Below are positions 11,448 through 24,682 of a DNA stretch of 64,000 nt, in pieces. The DNA is taken from the NCBI GenBank assembly GCA_019914995.1, contig CM034132.1:6681524-6745523 (forward strand), given 5' to 3'. Position numbers and translations under genes: made by a program. The stretch's first letter is position 1; each line of letters starts with the position of its first letter. The notes beneath the pieces are model-generated. The model did not search any database. It was not told the DNA's origin and was given only the letters and a program-made list of their open reading frames with translations. The DNA is from Acanthochlamys bracteata. Lineage: Eukaryota; Streptophyta; Magnoliopsida; Pandanales; Velloziaceae.

Positions 11448-14181
11448 TCACGACCGGATCTTAGGCCATGATTGGCACTGGACCAAACCAAACCTAAGTT
11501 CAGTCTAGCCAAATAAGAGGTGACTTCAAAATGATCAATTACCAAAAGTCCTAGAAAAAAATTCAACAGAACCTCCCCAGAAAACCTAAGGGAGATTTTG
11601 ACAATTAAATCAACAAAAAGCAAATTTCCAAATATACCAAAGTACCAATAAAACACAAAACTTGGCAAGCTTACACAACAACTAACAAATATCAAGCAAT
11701 AGCCAAAATAATCAAATCAACAATTGGTTATAAAAGCCAAAAGTTTACGAAAGAGTAATAAGAATAATATAGTCCCTCTAGTGTTACAGAGCCAACTAAT
11801 TGAAATATGAAATGCACTAACATACCCTTGATGTGTCTTCGATCCACGACTACGGGGTCCACTAAGACTAAAATAAAATTCTATAAAGACAGGGAGAGGC
11901 CAACGAAAAGAAAGAGGATGAGCCCAGTCTTAGAGATGTGAAAATAATAGAATGCTTTTGTTAAATTTCTGATGCATTATCTAATTTGTTACACTACTAT
12001 CTCTATATTTAGTAGATGCAAGGTAGATCAGATAGGTTCCACTAAGTCTTAAATTATCTCATACTGACTCAGTCCTTAGTAGAGAGAATATAATAAGAAT
12101 GAGATGCAACACACATCAATCATTCCTTTTTGTGAAGTTATTATACCATGCATATTCTCTATACTTTATATCACATAATCATGCATATGTAGTTATTGTC
12201 TCAACTTCATGAATGTTTACATATGCTTATGCTAGGCAATCCACACTATACTTTTCTCAAGGTCATATGCATCTTTATATATGTCAACATACCCCTGCAC
12301 TCATCTCAAGTCTATAATACACATATATAATATATCCATACAAGCAAAATAATAATGTATGCATTACATCAGAAGCAGCCATATAGCTTAAGTGACCGAG
12401 TGTGACCATATATCCAACTCGCATCACGTCACTATACATATCATACAAGTATAAATACATAATACTTTTATATCTCAGTTTCAAACATTCTCGGTGACCA
12501 GTATGCTTTAAGTCCACTGACTATCCATATCTAATAGCTCGATGCCTAGTGTCCTAGGACTCATCGGCTATCTATATATCTTCGTACCCAATATGTCATA
12601 GGACTCACCAGCTATTCATATCCCATAGCTCGATGCTCAAAATGTTTTGGAGCCCATCGTCTATCCATATATCTCGATACCCAACATGTCTTGAGACCCA
12701 CAGTCTATGCAAATATTCATAATATAGGTTAGGACAATACTTGTCAGGTTCTGAATTGTCTCATACCAATCCAGTTCTTAACAAGTAGATGCAATGTAAT
12801 GAGTTTTTCACATAGTGCATATGCTATGCCTAACGTCATCAATGCTATTATAATCATAGTCATTCATTTTTAACATGTAACGAGTGATGTGCATCGAACG
12901 TAATCTATAATCATGCCAACATGCTAGTATAATTACTATCATAATACTATTTAAGCATGCATGTTTGAAATATAAAAAGTGGTATATATATCAGCATATT
13001 TTTGTCCGACTAAATTCGTGAAATGATAGCATGTTATACAGCAAAAAATATGATGTTGTGCAAGCATGCTTGTGCATGCACATATAGCATTATGGATAAA
13101 TCATCACATGCATGAAGATGACAGGTATGCCCGAATTTACAAGGCAGATGTTATATGTGCTGAAAGTCTAACGATGTAGCTAAAAACACAAAGGCATTAT
13201 AACGATCATCAAGTTACTCAGGTCACCGGTTGAACTCCAAGCTGCACTACTCAGCCCCAAGTTACTCGTGCAATCTAAACTGAGTCTAAACTCAACACTT
13301 ACAATAGAAGACATAATCAAGTTCAAGCCTAAACCAATTTGTCCGAATCACCACACAATATATCCATTCTAGGTTTCATCCATCCAACCACTCACCCAAG
13401 TCTAATCATTATACAATTAATACAGATTAGCAAAATAAAAAACTCACAATCTAAATAAGACGATTGGAGTTCAAATAGGTTTCCCGTATAGCGGCGAATT
13501 TGTCAATTAAAGATCTAAGGATACCTGAAACAAATTAAGTCATAACTACTCCAATAACACGTTCGATGGTTCAAAATAGTCACAAAAGTGTACACGGCTT
13601 ACCTCGACCATAGAGCTGGCTAGCTCGCCGGATTCCGGCGAGAGTTAGGGTTCCAACAAGAGGGAAAATTTCGACAACAAAAAGAACCATCAACAGCAAT
13701 AGAACTCAACAATGGCGTTGACGACGCAAGAAGGAAACTCCAACGGCCAGAATTGCCTAAAACAACGTCGGTGCGGTGAGTTATCTCGTTTCGGCGACAA
13801 AACAGAAATTCGACTTAATTGACAGTGGTGAAGGCTTTAGTAAGGCAAGCAGATTGTTTCTTATATCCCGGTACAGCCAAATCGTCGGCAAGAAGTTTCG
13901 ACGAAGTTAGGGTTGTTTGCTTGGTGATGATCAAACTAGATCCGACGAAATTTAGGTAAAATGTAAGAGGAGGGTGGAGAAAAGAACGTAAGAGAGAAAG
14001 AAGCAAAACCTGCAATGGAGGAGAAAAAGCAACGCCGGAAGGGGAGGATGGGATAGCTGCATGAGGAGAAAAAGGGTGAAAGAAGAAGAAAATTTGAAAG
14101 ATAGGAATAAGATGTTAAGATAAAACATAAGACACATGGGCTCAAATTCATTTTAGCCCAAACATGTATTGGGATATTACA
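11448..14181 (-). repeat. 5' LTR of the Tekay-like element, 2.7 kb
   Basis: The minus strand begins TGTAATATCC at 14181 and ends next to the primer-binding site at about 11448, where the terminal bases are eroded. It contains GGGATGAGCCCAG-like and TCATACCAA.CCAGTTCTTA motifs shared with the other LTRs in the window. Four degenerate units of about 57 bp (about 12500-12720) each contain a GATRCCYA...TAGGACTCA...CTATCCATAT pattern. Similar units occur in the LTR at 16573-18971. Confidence 0.75.
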
Positions 14182-14186
14182 TATGT

Positions 14187-14453
14187 TGTTACGGTTCGAG
14201 ATAATATTTCGAAGCCGTAGAACTCAGTACTAAAACTGAAATAAAATAACAATGATCTTCTCCTACTACCGGGTGTTAACACCCTTATTTATAGCTTGGA
14301 CATCACTAGAGTTTCCGAGCTATAAGAATTCCCTTCTAACTAGAATTCTTCTTTAAACAGAAAACATAGACGTGTTTCCTAATGAAACACAACGCAAAGA
14401 TTTGTTTCCTAATGAAACAACACACTCCTAATGCAACTAGTTAGATAGCTTTC
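14187..14453 (-). repeat. 3' LTR (shortened) of the nested-host LTR element
   Basis: It is about 95% identical to 24699-24997. A TATA-type promoter motif (CTATAAATAA on the minus strand, 14285-14294) is kept. A near-repeat of TTTCCTAATGAAAC occurs twice at about 14376-14420. The homology ends at the junction with the Tekay-like fragment near 14453, so the last few dozen bases of the LTR are gone. Confidence 0.85.
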
Positions 14454-17400
14454 AAGATAGCTACACCCTTGACTGGTTTGACTCGCAAGAGAGTAAAGTT
14501 TCTTTGGAGCGATAAGTGTGAGGAGAGCTTCCAAAAATTAAAAGCATGTTTGACTTCAGCGCCAGTCCTTGTACTATCGGTTAGCGGGGGTGGTTTTCAA
14601 GTGTATTGTGATGCATCTCGAGTTGGCTTGGGTTGTGTGTTAATGCAGCAGGGTCGTGTCATTGCTTACACCTTTCGACAGCTTAAGAAGCATGAACAAA
14701 ATTATCCAACGCATGATTTGAAATTAGCCGCTGTTGTGTTTGCACTTAAGATCTAGAGGCATTACTTGTATGGTGAGTCGTGCGAGATTTATACTGATCA
14801 TAAGAGTTTAAAATATATTTTTTATCAGAAGAAACTAAATTTGAGGCAGAGGCGTTGGTTAGAACTGTTGAAGGATTACGATTGCACGATTCTCTATCAT
14901 CCGGGGAAAGCCAACGTGGTGGCAGATGCTTTAAGTCGTAAGTCCGCAGGGAGTTTGGCCCATCTTACGGCGGTACCTCGATCTCTAGCTTATGACCTAG
15001 ATTGGCTTCAGTTGAGTGGCTTGAGATTGGAGGCTAGACTTGGGGCTTGGTTTGCCCACTTGGCGGTGCGTTCTGTTTTGAAGGATAGGATTATAGCTGG
15101 ATAGAAGCGGGACCCGCAGTTGACTAAGTTAGCAGATCAAGTCAAAACGGGTATTGTTAAGGAGTTTTTTGTTGACGCTGATGGTATTGTTTGGTGTGGC
15201 TCCAGATTATGTGTTCCAGATATTGATGATCTGCGTCGTGAGATTTTAGAGGAGGCACATAAGTCTGCATATTCAGTTCATCCGGGTTCTACTAAGATGT
15301 ATCATGATTTGAAGCAATTATATTGGTGGAGTGGTTTGAAGAGAGACGTTGCCGATTATGTCTCTCGTTGCCTCACTTGTCAATCTGTAAAGGCAGAACA
15401 TCGAAAGCCTGGAGGACTGTTGTAGCCTTTACCTATTCCTGAGTGGAAATGGGACCATATTTGTATGGATTTCGTGACAGGACTACCTCGAACTCCACAA
15501 GGTTATGATTCCATTTGGGTGATTGTGGATGATTGGCCAAGAGTGCACATTTCTTACCCGTTCGGACCACTTACGATGCGACTCGATATGCAGAGTTATA
15601 TGTGAAGGAGATAGTGAAGCTGCATGGTATTCCTTTGATGATTGTTTCAGATCGTGGGGAACAGTTCACTTCTCGTTTTTGAGGTAAGGTCCAGCGAGCA
15701 CTTGGTACCCAGTTGACTTACAGTACAGCTTTTCATCCGCAGACAGACGGGCAATCTGAGCGTACGATTCAGACTTTAGAAGATATGTTACGCTCTTGTG
15801 CGCTCGAGTTGGGACAATCTTGGGATCAACATTTGTCACTAGTAGAGTTTGCCTATAATAACAGCTTTCAGGCTAGTATTCAAATGGCACCATTTGAGGC
15901 CTTGTACGGTAGGAAGTGTAGATCACCAGTTTGTTGGTTCGAAACTCGAGAAGCTGATGAACTTTTGCCAGATATTATTCGTGACACTACCGAGAAGATT
16001 AAGCTAGTCCGAGAGCGAATGACTGCAGCTCAGAGTAGGCAGAAAGCCTATGTAGATCCTAAGCGTCGTGCTATATTCTTTTTTATTGGCGATGAGGTCT
16101 TTTTGCGAGTTTCCCCAATGAAAGGTATTCTGCGATTTGGAAAGAAGGGGAAGCTCAGCCCTAGATTTATTGGCCCCTTTGAGATCATAGAATGCATAGG
16201 CGAGGTTGCTTATAGGTTAGCCTTGCTATCAAGTCTAGCAGGTGTGCATCCGGTGTTTCATGTATCGATGCTTCGAGGTGCTTGTGTGATCCGTCTCACT
16301 TGGTCGAGCCAATTGTTGGGCAGATACGGGAAGATCTAACTTATGAGGAACTTCCAGAGGCTATTTTAAACCTTCAGATACGTCGGTTACGGAGACGAGA
16401 GTTACCTTTTGTCTTGGTATTATGGAAGAACCATTCGCGTAGGGAAGCAACGTGGGAGTTAGAAGCTGAAATGGAAGTGAAATATCCTTGGTTATTCACT
16501 TCTTAAGGTATAAGTTCTTCTCTTCTTTTATTAGAAAATTCGCGGACGAATTTTTAAATAGGAGGGTTATATTGTAATAACAAAAACTCTGTGGGCTGCA
16601 GGAAGCTATTATAAGAACTAGAGGCTCTAACATGCAATATCCGACTCATTTTATTTTCCTTTCTTCTTCTTCCTCCTCACTGCCTGCCCGACACCGCCAC
16701 TGTCTCTTCCTTCCAGCTGCTCTCCGGTGTCAAATCAACCTTCTCCGACGACGGTCATCCCCTCCAACAACTCCGTTCATCATATTCTCCCTCTGGGCAT
16801 CATTATTACGGCTCCGGCGAGCTCCACCGCGAAGGATAGAAAAACCTAGAATTTTGTCCGTCCGTTTCGCCGGCGACGGTGAGTAGCTAGAAACATTCCC
16901 CTCAACTTGCTAAATCCTTTTTATTTATTTAATTGCGTTGATTTTCAGCTCCGGCGCTTGATATCGCGTGAGTTCGCCGCCGGACATTATTTCGTCGATT
17001 CCGACCGCCGGCGACAAAATTGAAGCTCGTCTTCTATTCCATTAGATTCTACTAGCAGTGTTGGTCATTTTTACTGCTTTGAACACACTTGACTGGAACC
17101 CTAGCTCGCCGGAATCCGGCGAACTTTTCCGGTGAACTTTCTGGCGACTCGGTTAGGTGAGTTAAAAATACTTGCTTCGCGTATTTGTAATTATTGTTAG
17201 ATGAATTATTAATTCGTTTCGTTTTAGGAAATCGTTGGATTGAAAATACGCGACTTGTTGCCGATTCAAGTCGTTTTAGCATCCGATCGTCTCACATCAT
17301 CGGTAAGTTTCTTGGATTCGTTAGTTAGGTATTTATTTAAAGTATTTGATTTAATTTTCGTTAGCATGCTTGTTATTGAATATGTGCGTATGCATGTTAG

Positions 17401-18971
17401 GTGGTACGAGTAATTTGAGTTCGGACGGTGCGGCTTAGAGTTGACGGTTGATATAAATACTTGCTTGGACTACATGTGAGGGTTACCGTGCCACCTTTTC
17501 TTCCTAAATTAACGTTAGGCTTTCGGCACAGGTAGCATTTATTTTGGAAATTCTGGTGTACTTTGCCATTCACGTTATATATTATGATTTACCCTTCATG
17601 CTACATATGCCTATACATGCTTAGATTTATTTCACATCATGTTTATAGTTAGTACTAGCATATTTGCATATTGTAGACTATGTGGCATAATTATGAGAAT
17701 ATGCTATATACATGTCAATATTTTTTCTTTCATATATTCATAAGTATAATCACGATAGCATTGAAGGCATTTGGCATAGCATGTTCATTGAGTGAAAACC
17801 TATTATGTTGCATCTACTTGTTAGGGACTGCATTGGTATGGGACAATGCAGAACCTAACAGGTACTGTCATAACCTATTATATTATATATGTTTGAATGG
17901 ATATTGCTACGGTGGGTCTCATGAGATACTGGACACCGAAATATATGGTTAGCCGATGGATCCTAGGACATATTAGGCATCGAGTTATAAGATATGGATT
18001 GCCGGTGGGTCCCAAAATATACTGGGCACCGAGCTGTGATGATATTCCTTGCCGGTGGATCCCATGACATACTGGGCACCGAGTTTGTCTGTGGTTTGAT
18101 ATATATATAAAAATATTACGTATGTATGCTTGTATGATATACCCGATAGCGTGATGTGAGTTGGAGATGTGATCTCACTCGATCGCCTATTTTGTATGAT
18201 TATTACACTTGATGCATCCGCATACTTCGTTACATATATTTGCTTGCATGGGTGCACTATATATATGTATATATATTATAGCTTTGAGAGTGTCGCACAA
18301 CATTATTTCATATTATCGTATACCTCTGCTAAGAACTGAGTCAGTATAGGACGATTCAGGACTTAGTAGAACCTGATCTGATCTATCGTTGCATCTGCTT
18401 CATGTAGATAGTACTATAATGCCTACTTAATTCATTATCTAAATTGGGCATTCTACTGTTTTACCTCACTGAGACTGGGCTCACCCTCTTTTCTCTTCTT
18501 TGGCCTCCCCCAGATAGGTCCAAAGCTAGCGAGCGCTGATTAGACTCGATATTGCTGGACCAAGAGCGTACAGAGGGTATTTTATAAATTTTTTGGCATG
18601 TAGTTAGCTCTGTAATCCTCGAAGGGCATTGATTTTTCTTATACTTTATTGTATGTGGTATTACGATGGTATTTATTTTGGATTGTAATAAGTGTCGGTG
18701 GCTACCGGTAGCCCATAGATATTTTTGCTGGTTTTAGTATTTATATGATTTTGTTTATTTATTCCGTTTTGTCGTTATTAAGTGACTTATTGTAGTACAG
18801 GTTTTCACTTGAAATTATAGGGAAGATTTTGCCAAAATTTTATATTTTGAGATATTTGGTGAATCGTTTATAATATTTTTAGGTCAGGCTTACTGGATTA
18901 GGCCAAGTTTGGGCCTTATCTAGACTCGGTTTAGTCCAGTGCCGGTCAGGGTCTAATTTTGGGTCTTGACA
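14453..18971 (+). mobile_element. 5'-truncated Tekay-like Ty3 chromovirus (fossil)
   Basis: The visible parts, in order, are the end of reverse transcriptase/RNase H (about 14460-14940, with [15 protein letters not shown] and [15 protein letters not shown]), the integrase zinc-binding region (about 15280-15405, HPGSTKMYHDL...CLTCQ), the integrase core (about 15440-15900, with HPQTDGQSERTIQ), the GPY/F-like region with VHPVFHVSML (about 16120-16280), and a chromodomain (about 16380-16505, NHSRREATWE). A polypurine-like AGGAGGG follows, then a complete 3' LTR. Gag, protease, most of reverse transcriptase and the 5' LTR are missing. The coding part is broken in several places. It is inserted in the 3' part of the LTR element 14187-25014, so it is younger than that element. 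Confidence 0.9.
16573..18971 (+). repeat. 3' LTR of the Tekay-like chromovirus, 2.4 kb
   Basis: It starts TGTAATAAC after the polypurine-like tract and ends GGGTCTTGACA. Inside, degenerate units of about 58 bp at about 17905-18085 repeat the pattern CCGRTGGRTCCY...ACATACTGGGCACCGAG. CT-rich sequence with TCTCCGGCG-type motifs lies in the first 600 bp. Open frames in it (for example at 16632-16886) look like chance products of this GC-richer leader, not genes. Confidence 0.85.
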
Positions 18972-21900
18972 AATAATCAACATTCCATATTAAGTTTTTG
19001 ATATCTCAGATCCCATGAATACCTTCCGAACATTCCTCCAGAAGCTTTTTAAGTGCAGCTACGCAACTGAGATATTCATAGATTGAAGAATAGAGTTTAC
19101 TTCCTATAATATAGGTGGCTCATCAAATGCAGAAGTTGCGTAGTTAAGGGTGTCATCAATTAGAATCCAGTTTTGTACCCTATTCCTCTTAACCTCAATA
19201 AATTGATAAAACCGCTTCTCTGAGATAATGCTACAACGAGATTGGGTTGATTTATCAATCCAAATAATCCGAACAAGCTCAACATCTTCATGTGGACTAT
19301 TAATCTTCACTTCATTTCCCAATACCTTAGCACCATTAGTATGTATAGGCCCCATAATACTGTTTAACTCGTAGAGTTTCATTGAGTTTCCCCAAAAACA
19401 TTGTCCTAAGTTTCCACAGCCTTAAGGACAGAAAGGACACCATTAATGCATGCCTCCACAAGCATGGAAGAAACCATTTCCTGAGCTCTTTTTGAACAGA
19501 ATATCCGTTCTTCATGAACATCACGTAATTGAAGAGAATTTCGCAGCTTCATATCCGAATCCTTATTCACAAATACAAACTGTATGGGCAAGTCAAAGGG
19601 TACCGCAGCTCCCAAACTCAATGTGAATAAAAAGTCACTGAGGCTTTTGTTCTTCACGTGAGTGAGTACAGCAGCACTCAAACCATCACGAAGACTTCTC
19701 TCAGCAGCAACCTCACTCACAGTTGTATCCAAGTTCGGACCACTATTGTCGGTAGCAATGCTTGACATTGCAATAATGTCTTCAACAACTGATGTCATCC
19801 CTGTTAAGAATATTTCAGATGACGAATTCAATGAACAGGGTGATTTTCTCGTCAACTCCTTATTGAGGATAGTTTTCGCCAAGTGCTCTATCTTTAAAAT
19901 TCGACCAACGGTTGGGACAAGAGCCTTATGCCACCTCCAATCATCCATCTCGTCGAAATCAATTCCATTATAAAAAAGAACCACGGACAATTTAGCAGCT
20001 TCCAATCTCTTTGATCCAGATGAAAGAGATCCCCAAGAGCGTCTATGTGCTTCTAGACCATTCAACTGTGCCTCACATATATACAAACTAGTAAGATCCC
20101 TCACACTTCTCTGCATAATAAGTCCACCACAGCTTCCCCTTAAAATTGCAATGGAAGAAAGCTCGTCATCAAAGAAGAGAACACGTGGGACTGGTTGCTG
20201 TGGTTTATCAAAGATTTGACGCGCATTTGGCCCAATCACATCAAACCACATAGATAACAACTTTAGATTCCTGACAATAATGCAGTTGGCCCTTTTAAAT
20301 AGCTGGAGCTGCGGCAACACTCCTATTCCCCAGATTCTCAGATCCTTTAGCTCATCAGACCATGACACTTTTGAACCTGTAAGCCAATCAGAAGTGCTTG
20401 AGCTGACCTGTTGCAATGAAGATATCGAGATGGTAACTAGGATCACAACTGATTGAAACTCAGAATTTGACACCCACATGCTGCTGATGGAAGTGGATAA
20501 TTTTTTATAATAACTTGCACATTCATCAAGATTATAGTGCACCATCCGCAAACTAAGTTCAAACGATCTTGAAGTTGACATTGTCCTGACTTCATCATGC
20601 CCATGAATAGAACACCTCAAAGCAATATCCAAATAAGCTTTCCGACTAGGCACACGTCCCAAACTAGGCTCCATATTGCACCAAGACCCTTAGTGGTTCG
20701 ATCAATATCAAAAGTATCTTTTACATGGGAACTATGCCAAGTGCATGAATGGCATAGGTTTTCTATTACTCTCAAAGTAGAGTTTGGCATTAGGGAAACT
20801 TCATTAAGGAATGGGTTAAATGACTCATCTGAATTTGAAGAAGTTCGCTGGATTCCTGAGTCATTTTTGCAACCGCAGCAAGATACCAAGGCTGTTGAAA
20901 CTTGTGATAGCAGGTGAACTTTCTCGCCATAGTCGTCAATCACCTCCATGCCCTCCCCTAACTCGACGTTCACAACTGGAGTCATCATTGCTGCAGATGA
21001 ATCGCTCGTCGTCTCATCCAAAGGTGCTTTCTTTGGTACGAAGAGTTGAGATGCAACAGTAAGTTGGCCTCCAGGATCAATTGAGAACGAAAAGGCTGCA
21101 GGAGGGTCATGTTGCAATCCAAAACTGTGCCGTTTGAAGAGTTTACCATTCGCCTGATCGTTGTTCACTTCCAACTTAAGGTTCCACACACTGTCCTTGA
21201 TTTCTTTTGATTGAAATTCACCAACAAGTATGTCGTCGTTATCTTTCTTCTTGCTTAAAGGCTTGGACTCAACAAAGTTATTGCTGACTTTGCTCGCCGA
21301 TTTTGGTGCTGGCGGCAATGATGCTGGTAGGGGAATTTTTAATACCTTATGCCACGGAGTAGTCGTGGTGATGGTGGTGGCTGTTGGAAGGAGATCGGTG
21401 ATTATACAGAGGTGCGAATGAGATGATGAAGGGAGGGGTGCGGTGGAAGAAGAGGGTAGTACTGGGATTTGAGAGACAGCATGAGTAGGGTGCTGCGTTA
21501 ATGTGGGTCTTTGATAATAAAGGGCTTTGATTGCATTTGGGACTCCTGACTCGAGAATATTAGACAGAGGTGCTACCGAGGAGATTGTGTTGCTCATAAA
21601 TGGAGCTGAAGTGTAGTTGGTCATCAGTGGTGGTGAAAGATTCTCAGGGTCATTATGCAAAGGTGGATTTTCGATGGTTGGTAATGGATGTTGGTTGGAA
21701 GGCTCTGGTTCTTTTCTCACATTTGGCAATGGTTGATATGCTTTGAGGAACTCTATCATGTCGGCCATTTGACAAGAAAGTTGATTCAACGTAGCCGTAC
21801 AAAAATCATACCTCTCATACGATTCAATACCACTTAAATGCTGATATTGTTGTTGATAAGAGCCGTAATCGTGATGTTGTTGGTACTGATCATAACAATG

Positions 21901-22022
21901 ATGATATTACAATTGTTGTTGAGATTGCTGATAATATTACTGCTGGTAAGGGTCATAATAATGATATTGTGGGTAATATGACTGCTATGATGGTACAACA
22001 GCAGCTCGATTCTCTATAGAAT
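18972..22022 (-). other. Coding-like body of the nested-host LTR element, product not recognised
   Basis: This tract follows the primer-binding site on the minus strand, where gag would normally lie. Long open stretches of roughly 390 and 420 codons cover about 19400-21790, in more than one frame, so the tract is broken in a few places. The upstream end (about 21800-22020) is rich in CAA/CAG and TAT codons (Gln/Tyr-rich). Next comes a Pro/Ser/Thr-rich low-complexity region (about 21350-21700, with LPSSSTAPLPSSSHSH). The remainder has a mixed, globular-looking composition (for example VPRVLFFDDELSSIAILRGS and WHKALVPTVGRILKIEHLAK). I see no zinc knuckle, no protease DTG/DSG, no YxDD and no integrase motif. 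It could be a divergent gag, or a host sequence carried by the element. Confidence 0.6.
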
Positions 22023-24671
22023 TGTCACGACCCAACCCGGCCGCGACCGGCCTAGACTAAATCTGTCTGAATAACATCCAAATTAGATCCAGTCTAGTAA
22101 GCCTGACCCCAAAAATATTATAAATGGTTTACCAAATATTTTTTTTTAAATAAAATTTCGGCAGAACCTTCCCTAAAATTTTAAGTGAAACCTGTACCAT
22201 AAAAAATTATTTGATAACGACAAAATAAAACAGAAATAAACAAATACTTCCAATACCAAAACCAACCAATAAAATATCTATTGGCTACCGATAGCCACAC
22301 TCACACCTATTACATATCCAAAACTTCAATTTACAAATCAAATACAAAGCCAAAAAGATATAAGAGAAATACATATCTTAAGAAAATAACAGAGCCATCT
22401 ATATGCCAAAATAAACTATAAATACACGGATCTACCGTCGACGTGCTATATCAAAACTCAGCTATATCCTGTCAGCTCCCGCTAGTACCTGAAATATCTG
22501 GGAGAGGTCAAAGAAAGAAAAAGGGATGAGCCCAGACTTAGTGAGGTGAAATAATAGAATGCACCATTTAGGGCTTCTAATGCATTACCCTAATTGTTTC
22601 AATCCTATCTGCTACATGCAACAGATGCAACGATTAGATCAGAACAAGCTTTATTGGGTCCTAATTCGTCCCATACCAACCTAGTTTCCAATAAGAACAA
22701 ATACGGAGGGCTTTGACATGCAAATAATGCAGTCCAAAAGATATCATGTTATATTACCATACAATAATATTTATTAGGTGCCATGTATTATAAGAACAAA
22801 TGACATACTTTATGCATCCTAAATACATAAAGTCCACTATGTACGCTATAATACCATTATGCATTCATACATGCATCGTGCGTTATCCAACCATGTCTAA
22901 TATGACACCGTACATGTTTATCTATCTATATTCATGATGTAACACTAGTCAGGGAATCAGAAAGATAAATATATAATATAGAGCGAGATCTAATCTCCAG
23001 CTCAACCTACAAACCAGGCTACTCCTGCCTCGGCGAGGTACAACCATTCGGGTGATCGAACCGGATGGGCCATGGTATCGCCCCCACGCGCATGGGCCTA
23101 AAATACTATGGCCATAGGTGGATGCCCGCCCCACTCCCACTGGGGTCCTGATCTCAGCCCCTGACTCGCCTGCCCTCGTGCAGCGCGAGTGTCTATACAT
23201 TATGACATGCAAACTCATGCCATTTTAGTTCAATATAAATCATGTCTCTAAGCATATACATGGTTTCATGGTTCGTTTATCCAAGCTCAAGGATAATGGT
23301 CATGCAACATAAATAATAAGTATTCTCGATTTGTGCAGAGTTACCATGCTTGATATTATTATGGTCAATAATAACCATGCTCTAAGCATACTAGATTTTA
23401 CATGTAAGAACTTATATAACATATATAACCATTAATGCTCTTTATAGACATAAATCAACGGTAAGGCCTTTAGTTACAACATGCTACTAGACTAGTTCAT
23501 AGAAAATTCCTACGAACATATTCCACACATATAGTCATTATCTAGCATGAAGAGTAATTTATTCAATATAAAGAAAGTGGCGAATTATGCCGAAGTTCCA
23601 AATGGATGTTACCTGTGCCAGCAGCCTAACGCAAACTAAGAGAGAAAGGCACGGTAACCCTCACCTGTTTTCTCCGTGATCAATTAATCCACTGATTTCT
23701 CTAAGTCAAGCCACTCAGCCCACATTCCTCATCGAAAAGCTATAACACACACACAGCACGACTATTACTTAATTGTGTTAGATGGAACTAATCTAACAAT
23801 CATGATGTTTAGCACAAACCACTATAATAACATCATCGCAGCAGCAGAATCTCATTCTAAATATTCATCCATTACACCAATCATTTAATCCTATTCACTA
23901 CTCAAATATACTAACAATTGCAAAACTAGAAAGCTTACCGATTTAAACGAGACGATAAATTTCCAATTTAGCTTCGAACCATTGAAAATCACCGATTTTC
24001 TCCAACCTTGCGATCACTAAACGAAAACTAATTAATTATCCATCAAAGTAGTAGCGTCTAGTGCGCATTAACGCGTAATTCAACTTACCTACAGGTGAGG
24101 CCCACTCGACTGCCAGAATCCGGCGTGAATAGTGCTGGCCGGAGGAATTTTGGCCGGAATGAACTCTAAGCAGCTACACGAAGCAAACAACAACCACTAA
24201 ATTAAGAAAAATACCCCAAGATATTATTGCAAGCCGGCGGTCATAAATTATTGGAAAATGATTTCGTCGGCTCGGCGTTGAAATTCTCAATACAAGCGAA
24301 AATTCGTCTCAACTAACAAGAGAAAGCATTATTGAGGTAAGGGGATGTGTTTTAGTCGCTTACCGCTGCCGAAAGTCCGGCGAATAAGTCCGGCGAAAAC
24401 CCTAAATTTCACCCGCACGGTGAAAGATGGAAAAAATGCAACGGCGAAGAAAAAGAAAGAAGAAGACTGAAAATTTGCAGGTGAAGGAGATGCTTTTACT
24501 GCCGGAGAGGAAGATTTGATTCGGATGAAGAGAGGCTCGGTGGGGGAGGAAGAGTCTGCTGCACCGCGTCGGGAGGAAGAAAAGTTGAAATGGTTAGAAG
24601 AAGGAAAAAGAAAAACATAAGGATAAGGTTTGTTTTAATAAGTGTGGCCCACTTATAGTATGGGCGTTACA
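22023..24671 (-). mobile_element. Solo LTR of a Tekay-like family, 2,649 bp, with 5-bp target duplication
   Basis: The minus strand starts TGTAACGCCC at 24671 and ends GGGTCGTGACA at 22023. It is flanked by agaat on both sides (22018-22022 and 24672-24676). There are no internal domains. It is closely related along its length to the LTR at 27900-30968. It is the recombination product of an LTR retrotransposon that inserted into the body of element 14187-25014, just downstream of that element's primer-binding site. GC-rich internal segment 23030-23175 carries CGCCCCACTCCCACTGGGGTC, shared by both solo copies. Confidence 0.92.
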
Positions 24672-24682
24672 AGAATCAACCT

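Larger units (their letters stand above)
7050..14181 (-). mobile_element. Decayed Tekay/Del-type Ty3 LTR retrotransposon (fossil)
   Basis: Read on the minus strand, this has a 5' LTR (14181 down to 11448), a primer-binding site, an interior of about 3.7 kb, a polypurine-like stretch and a shortened 3' LTR (7718 down to about 7050). The LTR starts TGTAATATC in both copies. The sequence before the 3' LTR (GAAAATTCG.GAACGAATTTTT...TATAT) matches the stretch before the LTR of the related element at 16520-16572. The two LTR copies have diverged strongly and the interior shows no clear gag or pol domain, so the element is old, incomplete and heavily broken. Chromovirus assignment rests on the LTR and polypurine similarity to the element at 14453-18971. 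Confidence 0.75.

Noticed and set aside
16632-16886. 84-codon frame rich in Ser/Arg/Pro
   Set aside because: It is inside the LTR leader of the chromovirus, where CT-rich sequence gives chance Ser/Pro/Arg frames.
22949-23218. 89-codon minus-strand frame, with a similar one at 28888-29076
   Set aside because: Both are the same GC-rich segment of two solo LTRs; conservation follows from LTR identity, not protein selection.
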